Assembly: GCF_022376445.1 (NCBI RefSeq) | Contig: NW_025955066.1 | Span: 1-64,000 of the forward strand | Reading direction: 5' to 3' | DNA from: Fomitopsis serialis | Taxonomy: Eukaryota; Basidiomycota; Agaricomycetes; Polyporales; Fomitopsidaceae | Length of the DNA stretch: 64,000 bases | In this document: in pieces, positions 1 to 10,115 of the stretch | How the letters are laid out: every line of letters starts with the position of its first letter | Position numbering within the stretch: the first letter of the stretch is position 1 | The notes under the pieces: generated by a model | Database searches by the model: none | What the model was told of the DNA's origin: nothing | What the model saw: the letters and a program-made list of their open reading frames with translations, nothing else | Program-made: the position numbers and the translations under genes

Positions 1-77
1 AGACGCGAGTAAAACGGTTCTACAAGCACGAACAGTCGGTACTACACTACGAAGGACGAGAAATAATGACGACTCAC

Positions 78-307
78 CGTAGCCGCGTACGCACCCTCGA
101 GCCACTCTTCAATCGCGTCCGGCTTCTCGGGCACGAGGTTCGCCACGACCCAGTTGGCGAGCGGGAACATCGGGCTCTTGGGGTCGTGGGGAACGGGGAA
201 CCCGGTCTTCGGATCCACGGTGCAGTCGTCGTCCGACGCGGAGGCGTCGGCAGGTGCAGGGACTTCGAGAAGGCGGGAGCGGGCACGGGAGCGGACGAAG
301 TGGACAT
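78..307 (-). CDS. 5' exon of an uncharacterised gene, running off the left edge
   Basis: An ATG at 305-307 opens MSTSSAPVPAPAFSKSLHLP. The frame then has to slip by one base near 250 to continue as DDDCTVDPKTGFPVPHDP and LANWVVANLVPEKPDAIEEW, ending at GCTACG followed by gtgagt, a canonical donor at 77. The amino-acid texture (charged and acidic, with a PKTGFPVPHDP stretch) looks coding, and the donor implies that the rest lies beyond base 1 on the minus strand. I do not recognise the family. The one-base slip fits the missing-base pattern seen in other genes here but could also mean decay. Confidence 0.4.
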
Positions 308-909
308 GGGCGAGCGAACAGAGACGGAGGCGGAAGAGCGAAGCGGGGGATTAAGCGAAGTTCGGCGGGGATCCCCCCGCTATATGTGTGCTCGAGCTTT
401 GTGGGTCCACCTACCGCATTCGAGGCGCTGAAACAATGGGGATCATCCCCATCAGAACCAGCCCAAACGGTCAAGAAGCGCTCACCTCCCGTCCAATGGG
501 ATTAATTCTTCGGATCAACGTGATCGGGGCGCGTCCTGCCGTTCGCTAATCGCTTCTCGAGTGCTCGCCATTGGACAAGAACTTCGGACGGCCTGGCGCG
601 GAAGCATCTCGATGATCGCGGACGCAAATCAAGCGCCGGCGTGTTCGAGCCGACCGAGGACGGTCAGTATCTCAGTAAGGGGAGATGATGAGCCCCTAGC
701 TCACCTACCCACCGAAAACGCCATTTACGGTCGATACAACGATACCCTAAGTCAGAACGGTCGACGCGCTATCCGTCCGTTCGAGGGAACCGTCCAATGT
801 TCAAGCTCAAGCGTCAATGTTCGGAACCCTTAGTGGCAGAGGCAAGCGGTTTAGAAGCGTCGCTACATTGGTAGGACTCCGGGGCAAGTACATGGCTACG
901 TCAAACTAA
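308..909. other. intergenic, nothing supported
   Basis: Only short overlapping ORFs in several frames, none with a recognisable domain or a consistent splice pattern. Confidence 0.5.
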
Positions 910-1825
910 CTAGTGACGACCTCGGCAACTCTCGTATCTATGGCCTCGACCTCCACACCCATGACCACCACCCCTACCCCTACGAACAGACGGGCCGGTG
1001 TCGGAACCACGGTCAGTGTTGACGCGCTCGAGCAGGCTTTCGAGCAACCCAACGAGGGTACCGTGCGTGCGGCGCTGGTCGACTGCGATGTTGTGGATCG
1101 CTCGACCCATGGACTCGAGGTTGTCGGGCAGCTGGCGAAAGTCGGACAGGATCAACGACTCGCGCTGATACTGCGGGTTCGCGAGGGGACGACGCTCGGC
1201 CTGGTTGACTTGTTCGAGCAGTACCAAGGTCTCGGACCACGCGATCGTAGGGTAGGGCGAACCAGGATGTCTCCCTGGTTGCCATCGCGGTGAAAGACCT
1301 CGTCGAGGTAACGCATCAACTCGTCGATCTCGGGGAACGACCTAGGAGCAGGAAGTGTATCGTTCGCCAGCAGGATGGCCCGGCTGCGGGACTCGAACAA
1401 GAATCGCTGTTCGAAGGTCGGTTCGATGGTTCGAACGATAGTCTAAGTTCGGAGGCACGTACGATCATCCAACGGACTCCGTGAGCCCAAGCCAGCCACT
1501 CTCCGGGACTGTTGGCATCGTATCGCGGCTCGACAAGTCCCTCGGTCTTGAGGACCTCTAGGAGGCGGTAGTAGCGGGCAGCATACGCTTCGGAAGTTGG
1601 GTCGAGGTGCGGCATGTTCGTGTAAGTCAGGCGAACTCCTGCCGCTGTCTCATATCTTCGAGGACTGTCACCGGCTCCGGTTATGACTTCGCCGTTCGGG
1701 GGCGGTCGCCCGTTATGCGGAACCTGCGGAAGGCCGAGTTGGATGCTCTCATGTGTTAGTAGGTCCGGGTCGAGCGTTGTGACATTCTCCGATTGGCTAC
1801 TTTCCTTATCACTTTCATTCATCAT
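910..1825 (-). pseudogene. frame-broken uncharacterised ORF
   Basis: A protein-like reading starts at 1825 (MMNESDKESSQSENVTTLDP) and runs through EPRYDANSPGEWLAWAHG. It then needs a frame change near 1410 to continue as FESRSRAILLANDTLPAPRS and EIDELMRYLDEVF, and a second near 1240 to continue as ETLVLLEQVNQAERR, ending in a Gly/Arg-rich tail (RRGRGGGHGCGG) at the stop at 910. No gt...ag intron fits either join. The combined product of about 290 residues has coherent helical, charged composition, so I read it as one gene broken by two small indels. No family recognised. A basic Gly-rich tail would suit nucleic-acid binding, but that is a guess. Confidence 0.35.
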
Positions 1826-1954
1826 TTCTTGTATTTCTCTTGGCTCTCTTGGTCTTCGGACCGTATTTTCCTGTATATACTCTGGGACTTGTTCCCTTCG
1901 AATCTCAGAGACCCCCCTACCCTCTCAATCTCACCTCGCGCCGGCGAGGTTCGT

Positions 1955-2045
1955 CAGCCAGTCAGTACGTTCGAAAGTCAGCAAGTTCGCCAGTCAGTCA
2001 GTACGTTCGAAGTCAGTCAGTCAGTTCGCCAGTACGTTCGCCAGC
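1955..2045. repeat. short tandem repeat tract
   Basis: The motifs cagtcagtacgttcga and gttcgccag recur several times in under 100 bases with small variations, interleaved with bare cagtcagt units. It lies just upstream of the broken ORF at 910-1825. No function can be assigned. Confidence 0.6.
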
Positions 2046-2479
2046 TCGTAGTTGCCCCGAGAGGCTCTACACTTCTTCTCCTGCCGTCGCTCGCCTCTCT
2101 TGCCACCGTTCGTTCGACACGTCTGTCGAAACCCTCCCTCCTACCTCCGAGGCTTAGCCCTCGTCTTCGAACAGTCTTCGACATCTTCGAAGCTCTCCCA
2201 CGTCGTTCGGAGTCTTGTCCGTCCTCCTCCTTCTTACCTAGACCACTGTACAGTCCCCCGTACATCTCATAGACGCAGAGGCCTCGCATACCACTGCTCG
2301 ACCTCACGGTTGGGTTTTTGTGTGGCTTTTGTGTACTTTTCGGTCGCGTCAGCGTTAGCCACCGATTCACTTCTGCCTCGACCGAGCGGAAAACTCGAGC
2401 TTGTACACACTATTCCGTATTACCTAGTAAGATTTCGAACGTATCCAGCCGACTGCATTGTTTGTCCAGCCGACGTATG

Positions 2480-2765
2480 CGTTATCGGACTGAACGCTGC
2501 GATAGACAAGGCCGTGCTCCAAGACGGTGACGCCTCACCGCGTTATACAATGACTCCCTTCCACAGTCACCGCGAGGGCGGGTAGGACTTATGCCCATCG
2601 TTTTTGTTCTTCAATCAAACATTCTATTTATCAAGCCCACCCCACTGGCCACCTAGCCGATCCAACCGACATTCGAGCTCAACGCCGCGATAGACGACGC
2701 TACCCGGCAAGACGGCGACGCCTCACCGCGTTAGATGACGACCCCCTTCGACCACCATTGCGGGG
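2480..2765. repeat. imperfect direct repeat, about 95 bp, two copies
   Basis: Copy one (about 2485-2585) and copy two (about 2675-2765) share gcgatagac, then caagacgg(t/c)gacgcctcaccg and cgttaga/ata followed by tgac(t/g)(c/a)ccccttc. The copies are separated by about 90 bp of unrelated sequence. The RNA could pair locally, but I see no ORF, tRNA box or transposon end that explains the repeat. Bases 2046-3215 otherwise hold nothing I can support. Confidence 0.5.
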
Positions 2766-3215
2766 GTGAGCAAGATTGGTATACACCAGCTTGATATTTT
2801 CTTGACATCTATGCCTGCCCAGCAGATGCATCCCAGTCCATCTCCACGGTAGTCCGGGCGACGCACACAAGACGGCACCCGACGCAGCCAAGCTGAAGCC
2901 TACCAGCGGCCCATTCCTCACCGCGCTGTAATATTCATAGCGACGCCCACCAATACGCAAGATGGCGGGGCCCGTCCAAGGCGGCTGTCCTCCTTCAATA
3001 GGCCAGCCGACGCGTTAGCCTCGGCGGCCGACGCCCATTTCATCAAAACATTGGTATCCGAGTACCCCGCAAATTGTTACAGCATTCACGTATTACTACT
3101 GATCCACCATACAAAAGTTGCACCTCGGCTCATGGATCATCGTCCTATTGGCCGAGTCGTCGGCCGCCGTAGGCTACCCCGATGGTGTTCCACGAGACTG
3201 CGCGTCGGCCATAGG

Positions 3216-4800
3216 ATGACTATGCGTGAGAAAGAGCTGCTTGGTGTGGATAACCCTTCTGGTGGCGAGTAAGTCCTTACTCTCATCTAAGCCACTGTGC
3301 AAGTGTATTGACTATAAGTTGTTCTGTTTTAGGCGGCCCGAGAAAGTGTTTGTTGCGCTCGGCCGAGCATATCGACGCCTCATCTCGCTCTACGACGAAC
3401 CAAGAGGCCTCGTCAACGAGTATGACAAGCGCCTTGACGCTGATGAGCTAACAGATTCCGACGACGAAAGAAGTACTGCCTCGCGTCAGGGAGCCAGTGA
3501 TTCGTAAGTCGAAGAATCTGATGATCGTCAACAACAACCACTTACCACTCAACATAGCGAACAGTCCGCTGATCGACTGTATCGTGGATACAAAGCTTTG
3601 CGGGACCGGATACCCGAATCCATCAAGTACCTGGATCGGGCTGACGTCTCACCAACAGACATCAATGTGATGTTCAAGGCGGTACGTCAGCATTCTGTGT
3701 CGTAGCACTGATATCGTCGCTGAATTCTCTGTATTTGTAGCTGAAATTGAATGGCGACAAAGCGCGCTCTGACGACACGTCGACGTTGAAGACCCGTGTT
3801 ATCTTTATGCTATCGACACTCTACCCAGATAGTGAGAGCGCAAAGCGTCTCCTGCAAGATCCAAGGTCGAAGCACATTCGTGGCTTGCAGAACAATACCA
3901 CTGCGGAACTGCTTTGTCCCGTTGATTGGGACTGGAACGACGAACCGTACGTATCCCTCATGCTATCTACCGGACCAACAGTACCGATGCCAAAGTGATA
4001 TTATCAGGACGCGCAGGAAGATCAAGAATCGGGAGCCTCCATTTCACATCAGCAGTGCTGATTACCCAAGGTTCCTCTTCGATCTCGGCAACATCGACCA
4101 CGACGACCTCGAGAAAAGCCTCTTCCGTGGTTTATTGCTCCTGATGGTAAGTACATGCAGTAGTATGCCGATTTGGACGACATCATCAGCTGTCACTTTC
4201 GCAGGCATACAAATGTGTCTTCACATCACCTAGCTCAGCCACCGAGGGGCTCGAAGACGAAGACGAAGACGCGAACGCAGAGAACGACGGTCTGTTGTCG
4301 GCAGGCCCACTCCAGAAGAGGAGGAGGACAGCATACTCGCGGTGGCAGCCACCACCCAGGACCCGATCATCTGTGGCGGAGATACTGAATATGAAGGAGG
4401 TTACTGGCCGGTCGATCGCATACATTTGCGTGCAGGTGAAGTGACCATAACCCGAGGGCGCAAAAGAATACTGTTACTGATGTCAATACAGGTTCATTTC
4501 GCATTGAATGACATCGGATCGTGGAGCCGAGATATCGTTAACTTCGATTACGAAGCATTCTACAACAACATTGTCGATTACTTCGAACACCCTCCTGGTC
4601 CTCGAGCCGAAGAGAGGGTGAAGGAGCTGCTTAACTGGTGGACCGAGTACGTGGTTCTCTCGCGCAGAGTTTGCTCAACCTGACCTCATGAGAGCAGGGC
4701 CATATTCGGTAAGGTCCGTGCATCTTCCGACACCTCTCGGTCAACCGGTGGCTCCGTCGCTAGAATTGCGACTCAGCGTCTCGCAAAGGAAACTATGTAG
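3216..4800 (+). CDS. DUF6698 family protein
   Basis: Eight exons join cleanly: 3216-3268, 3333-3503, 3558-3681, 3741-3946, 4008-4146, 4205-4435, 4492-4646, 4698-4800, giving 393 aa with every junction in phase. Recognisable stretches are DVSPTDINVMFKALKLNGDK, LLCPVDWDWNDEP, PRFLFDLGNIDHDDLEKSLF, AYKCVFTSPSSA and VTGRSIAYICVQVHFALND, which is the order of the basidiomycete DUF6698 family as I recall it. Function is unknown; that family is known to me only as large sets of fungal hypothetical proteins. A serine/acidic patch (DELTDSDDERSTASRQ) precedes the domain. An in-frame upstream ATG at 3132 would add 28 residues; I prefer 3216 only for compactness. Confidence 0.8.
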
Positions 4801-5145
4801 AATGTATAGAATGTCGTCGTGTACCTGTACTACCTCCGCAATACATGATTAGATGCTTGCTGGTATTCATTGTGATGGTGTCTAAGTCTCGGGTCTCCTT
4901 ATACACCTGGTCATTTCTGTCAATGGGTATCCGTCATAACAATGATGCTATGGTGAGCTATCGAACACGATTCATTGTGAACTTTACAAACCTGCATAGT
5001 TAATGACTCAAATGCATTGTGATGTCGCATGCGGTTGCTCGCCCCGCGAATCACAGTATGGTACAGCAGTATAAAGTATACAAGGGACGCCATCGCTACG
5101 CTCCGGCGGTTGAGTGAACATCAATGTAATTAAAGTCATAAACCA
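4801..5145. other. intergenic, nothing supported
   Basis: AT-richer spacer between the DUF6698 gene and the Helitron remnant. A Helitron 3' end (short hairpin and CTRR) would be expected within about 150 bp below 5146. A weak cgcc...ggcg stem is present near 5090-5112, but I could not fix a terminus. Confidence 0.4.
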
Positions 5146-6010
5146 TCATAGTAGAAGTTCGTCATAGGTGACATTGATAGTAGTGGATTCGTCGTGTTTG
5201 AGCAAAATTCTTGCGTGGTCACGGTGACATATGCGCGAAAGGGCGGTGTGCAGCTGTCCATGTGAAAACACGTGTCTCGTAAGGTCTACTCCCACTGTGT
5301 CAAGAGTTAGCCCTTGGTAAGTAGCTGTTGAATGTCATTGCATATGCCGGCGGCCGCGCAAGAGGAAACTGACGACGGAGGAGTGTATGGCCGAGGAAAG
5401 GGTGGTAGAGAATGTGATCCGAGGTATGAGGACGTCTTCTTCAAGTTCATCGATGACACTGACACCTGCAATACCCCGTAGAATGCGGACTGTGACGAGA
5501 CGAGGGCCGACCACAATGAGAACAACGCGAACGTTCTTGACCAAGCCACGGTCGAGGGACAAATTGCGCAGCAAGCGTTAGACGGCGTTAACCTTCACGG
5601 TCAACGAGTGGGGAGGAAAACCTGCGGGATTCTGGCGGGCGACGTAGTCAAATATGCTGTCGGGGGAGTCGATGCCGGCGTCGTCTGCCTCCTTCAGAGA
5701 GTCGGCCGCAAGGTATGTCCTGCTTGTCTCATCAATGTGGTCGAGAACAATGCTGTTGTACCGGTCGATCTGCCTATTGGTGGGAGCAAGCATCGAACGT
5801 TTTAGACAGGCGATTGGATTGGCGAGTACATGTGTCGGGAAGACGAAGTCAATCAGCTGCTGGTCGTCGGATACATGTTGCAAGAGGTGCAGAGAGACTT
5901 CTGGACCTTCACCGTCACCGATAGCATCAACTATGTGGGCGAGCTCAAGGAGTGTTAGCAGTCGATGATCGACTGCCTCCGGGTAGAGTTCCACCTCCGA
6001 CAGCGACAGG
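5146..6010 (-). mobile_element. Helitron Pif1-like helicase, 3' fragment
   Basis: The reading contains DDQQLIDFVFPTHVLANPIA, CLKRSMLAPTNRQID, TYLAADSLKEADDAGIDSPD, PAGFPPHSLTVKVNAV, LSLDRGLVKNVRVV, PRITFSTTL and, after a frame change near 5330, QGLTLDTVGVDLTRHVFSHG followed by QLHTALSRICHRDHARILL and a stop at 5146. These are the C-terminal helicase motifs (QGLT.D, SHGQLYTALSR) of fungal RepHel proteins. The Rep endonuclease domain and the Walker A/B motifs are absent, and at least two frame changes occur. This is a dead 5'-truncated fragment, or the captured tail of an element whose remainder lies elsewhere. Confidence 0.85.
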
Positions 6011-6670
6011 AGAGGGGCCGAAGTTGAAAGAAATGAGCTCAAGGTCCACACCCAACACGCCATCTGAACGCACGCGCGAGCATTGGCCGTGGAAAGATAC
6101 GGTAGAATTGGGGCAGGAGCAGGAACGGTAGCCCATCGCGGCGAAGCGTCGTATATGCACCTAGTAAGTGGGAGATTTAATGAAAGCGCGAAGACAGTGT
6201 TGTAATTACACTTACTGAATAGTAGACGTTTTACTTTCGTCGCGCATGCGCTCATGGGCGATAACAGGGAATGACTTTGATTGGCCGTCTGCAAGCACAT
6301 CATACGCGGACGCAACCGTTCCGATGCTGATGATGGTGGGCGGGAAGGACAGAACGCTCTGATCATATTCGTCCCCGAGAGATAGATCGCCGTAGAAAGG
6401 TGTGAGCTGGATAGCATCAAGCAAAGCCATGCCGGCAGAAGGACAGTAGGCACGCGCGATGACGTAAGCAATAGTATTGTCAGCTAAGACAGTGTCGTTT
6501 GGAGGGCTGTACACGCGCAGCTCAGCCGGAATGTCGCTGCCGTTCGAGCATTCGATCAAGGTGGCGTAGTAGTTGTGGAACGTCGAAGTACCGCGTTGGC
6601 GGTTAGCGCTTCAAGTGATGAACGACGGCCGTCGGTGAGGGATACAAAGCCGAAGAGAAGAAGGTTGGTC
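6011..6670 (-). pseudogene. decayed single-domain gene, possibly OB-fold-like
   Basis: Frames joined in order read SLTDGRRSSLEALTAN, (frame change) TSTFHNYYATLIECSNGSD, VYSPPNDTVLADNTIAYVIA, AYDVLADGQSKSFPV, TSTIQ, an intron-like gap near 6160-6215, YDASPRWATVPAP, (frame change) NSTVSFHGQCSRV and LGVDLELISFNFGP. I recall a basidiomycete hypothetical-protein family with this layout. The alternating beta-strand pattern and its ending suggest an OB fold, which is inference only. No ATG fits and at least two indels break it. It runs directly into the Helitron helicase remnant on the same strand, so it may be captured cargo or an accessory ORF. Confidence 0.45.
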
Positions 6671-8444
6671 ATCGCGGGAGTTGCGGGACAGCACGTCAAA
6701 AACGGCGGGCAGGCAGCGGGCAGAAATACAGTGGAACGCATAACAATAACACGTTAGATCTGATCGACACAAAGACAACAGGCAGCCTTACCATTTTGGG
6801 AGACAATAACGAAGACAGGGGTAGAGGCACATAATGCATGACACAGGAGGTACAGACGCAGAGAGGGGAAGGGCGTCGTGCAACACTGCATGTAGCCATG
6901 CGCTGAGCGGGCGGGGACAACGACTTGATTGGAACCGAGTCGGAGGGCGGTAGTGTTACAAAGCAGCTCAATGAGGCAATAGCCAGTTGCTGTAAATATT
7001 CGGGAAGGCAGTTAGTCTCCGTAGCTGACCAAAAAGAGATACTCTCGTTTTTGGAAGGCAGTCGGGATGCGTCGCGCTTCCGCAGACTTACAGTCAATTG
7101 GTAGTGATGGTCTACATAAAACACAGAAAAAAGACATAGATTACTGCAGCTTGGTAACGGCTAATGGCGCATCGAGGCATAACGGCGCATCGGCCACATC
7201 GACTTTTACTCAGCCACAGACGTAGACAGAAGCGCTGGTCCAAACAGGTGCAAACGAATTCACCGGATCTGCTTTAGTATACGAGTAATAAAATATCGAG
7301 ATTTGTGTCGAGTCGATGACAATCCTGAGTAACATGTATGATGATGCCAGCCAGCCACCTCTTCGCCGTAGACAGCGCAAACGTGCTTCTGCGCAAGCGC
7401 TGCAAAATTGTGACTTGATTATAAGGGGCTCGCGGCCCTGGGTATCTTACATTGCCGGTACCTATTGGCAATGTCAACAACCCACATATTGGGGTGCAAG
7501 GGTATGTACAATTATTGCGAGGCCTTACATCGATTCCGCCGCTTATAAGGGTCTTGTATGGCCTTATAGCCCGGGTTAGCTTTTGGCGATGGCACTAGGG
7601 ACGACGATAGTGGGAGCAACCGCTCGAAAAAGAAGAGTAAGTCGTTGGCGAAGGAAGTGCCTCTATCGTAATCCTACGAGGCTGACAAGATTGCTACAGA
7701 GGACGGGGAGCGATTCATTGATGGTACTGCTTCACTGTCCTTGGATTATGTGTAAAGTCGTACCGACCTTGATGCCTCTCAAGTTAGTTGACGTGATTCA
7801 CGCGTCTACTGTGTATAAGATCGCGTTATCTGTCCTGTATTTTTCACCGTTGCCGACAGAACGAACGCTATCACAAATTGCTATCACGGTGGCCTCACTG
7901 ATTGTCGAAGAGCGCAGCGAAGCAGGGATGCCCTGTAGTGCCGCACCGTGAAACGGTGGACCTGAGACGTACATCAATGTATGATGGACTACACGGCGGG
8001 GCGAAGAAGGGTATGATGGGCCAAGTTCAAGCTTTTGATTCAAGGTTGAGAAGACCACAGAGTTTTCTGCTTACGAGGCGTTACATAGCCGCCAAAAGCA
8101 TCATCATCATCATACAGCATGATGACGTGAGGAGGAGGCGGTCAACATGTCAGGGTCGCGGATCAGTTTACCTATGACTGGCGCATACCCCGGCGATGCA
8201 GATCAAGTAGATAAACCAAGACGATTCAGAGACAAGTGTTATGACAGAGCGACCAAATAATGTACAAACGAATTCACCGGAAAGTATTATATAGTACTGT
8301 ACAGTAGAAATTCCAGCCGTGCACAAAAACACTGGCGTCGGCAAGCATCGGATTAACACAGGGGAGAGACAAAGAGATGATCATGTTGCATGGTTCATAG
8401 AGTCACAAAAAGACGCAACCTTCGATTGCGTGGCTCACTGCACT
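6671..8444. other. no gene supported
   Basis: About 1.8 kb with ORFs of up to about 140 codons on both strands, none with a recognisable motif, sustained coding texture or matching splice sites. A caaacgaattcaccgga string occurs near 7252 and again near 8265, so the tract may contain old duplicated sequence. Confidence 0.4.
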
Positions 8445-10061
8445 TCATGGCAGAAGGTAAGCCGAGAAGTCGAAAGCAGCCGTGGCCTGCGCGGCCGCTT
8501 GAGCAGCCTGCTGGAGGGCACTCCAGGACGAGTCGTTCAAGCCGACTTCGTAGTCCCATGCACCCTGCGGGTCACTTGTTAACTACAAAGGAATAGCAGA
8601 AAGGCCCGAAAACAGAACGTACATGAGGATCAGCATTGGGAAGGACCTGCCAATACATCCAAGGAAGCCCCGCGTTGTCGATTTGCTCGGCCCAGTTCAA
8701 GATATTGCCGTTCCGCGTGTCGGTAGATAGGGCGTCTCCGGTAGGGCAGTTATTATTGGAAGTGTCGAAGTAGCATGCGCCCCTGTGTCGTACGGTCTCA
8801 GTAAGATTCGTGGATCAGCGTACAGCGGAAGACGGACAGTGCTCACCATTCTTCCAAGATCAGCTTCTTGCCGGCAGACTGTGCTTGCTGGACATAGGGG
8901 GTCAATGCGGAGGTGGTGAGTTCGTCGGCACCGTAGGTGTGGATGGCGATCACATCCAAAGCATCGCAAGACAACCAAGCAGACTGGACCGACTCAGACA
9001 AGAATGACTCTCCCCCAGTCGTTACGAGGATCTGTAGCATGTGCATCAGTTTCGAAGCTAAGCAGTTAGAGAGATAAGAGGAGCAGTCCTGGACCTACCC
9101 CACTGCTGTTGCCGAGTTGGCCCTTGATCGTCCCGGCACGGTCGCACTGCCTGTTGAATGAATATGCACGGTCATCTCTTCCGCGTCAATCACCACGATG
9201 ATCTTGAACCGTACCATGCAGTGTTAGCCCCAACGAATGACGCGCCCTGCAGCGATTGTCAGACATTGTGGATATACACGAACATCACTGAGCACTTACA
9301 TTCCCAATCATGGCTTCGTTCTCGGCCTCGAAAGCAAAGATGTAGTCGCTCAACTCTTTCCAAGGCTTTCCGAGTGACTTGTGTACGTGGTTCAGGATAT
9401 GCACGAGGCGAGTGTCGAAGGAGGCTTGTGCATCGCTATCCGTGTAGAACTTCTGTTTACCGTACATTTTGCCGTAGGCATCGTTGCTGGACAAAGCGTT
9501 CCAGCTATGCATAGTGAGCAGAAGCTGCCGATGCGGAAGTCAGTATCACAGCTGCAGGCACGGAAGTGACATCCGGTCACCTTGATGCCGTGAGAGTTGG
9601 CCGCAACCATGAAGTCGTCCAGTCGCTCAAGAACCGTATCGTCGTAGCAGGAAGTGTCTCCATTGCAAGGACTGTTGGGTTCGAGATCGTTGAAGGGGTT
9701 GATGTCAGTGCCCTGTTCACGACGGAATAGTCAGATATCATAGAAGCCTTGCGAAAACGTAAAGTGCGTACCTTCTGGCTGGTAGACTGACCACCAATCC
9801 AGACTCGCAATACCTTCATACCGGCGCTTTGCAGTCCCCTATATCGGTAGTGAATTGTCAATACTAATCATTGCTACGAAGACGTCAGGAACGAGAAGAA
9901 CAAACTCACGTTAGCAGGGTGGTTGTGTCATCGGCGTTCAGCCCTGCTGCGTAGTACAGGTTGGACCCTGCAAAGGAGTTGGCCGCCTGGACAGCCTGAA
10001 GGGAGAAGAGGAGAAAAACGGCCCAAAGGGAGAGTATAGATTTCGACATTGAGGGAGCCAT
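8445..10061 (-). CDS. secreted glycoside hydrolase family 5 enzyme
   Basis: Nine exons in phase give 374 aa: 9910-10061, 9772-9838, 9581-9712, 9300-9524, 9215-9246, 9099-9150, 8847-9031, 8623-8782, 8445-8564. The N-terminus is a signal peptide (SILSLWAVFLLFSLQAVQA). The body is a clan GH-A barrel: MKVLRVWIGG, DDFMVAANSHGIK, LLLTMHSWNA, then FAFEAENEAMIGN carrying the putative acid/base Glu, LDVIAIHTYGAD, and KKLILEEWGACYF carrying the putative nucleophile Glu, followed by PWMYWQVLPN. It should be secreted and act on a plant or fungal wall beta-glycan. It lacks the landmarks I know for GH5_7 mannanases and I cannot name the subfamily or substrate. A second ATG lies four codons in (10049). No carbohydrate-binding module is present. 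Confidence 0.85.
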
Positions 10062-10107
10062 TGCGGTCGAGGAGCTGCGTTGTATGAACCCACCATCTCG
10101 TTGCGCC

Positions 10108-10115
10108 CTTATATA
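10108..10115 (-). promoter_or_regulatory. TATA box of the GH5 gene
   Basis: On the minus strand tatataag sits 47 nt before the first ATG of the GH5 gene. At normal TATA-to-start spacing the 5' UTR would be under about 25 nt, which would favour the second ATG (10049) if the cap site lies close to the first. Confidence 0.55.

Noticed and set aside
8445..10061. GH5_7 endo-mannanase assignment
   Set aside because: The clan GH-A Glu motifs are present, but the sequence around them does not match the mannanase landmarks I know; left as GH5 without subfamily.
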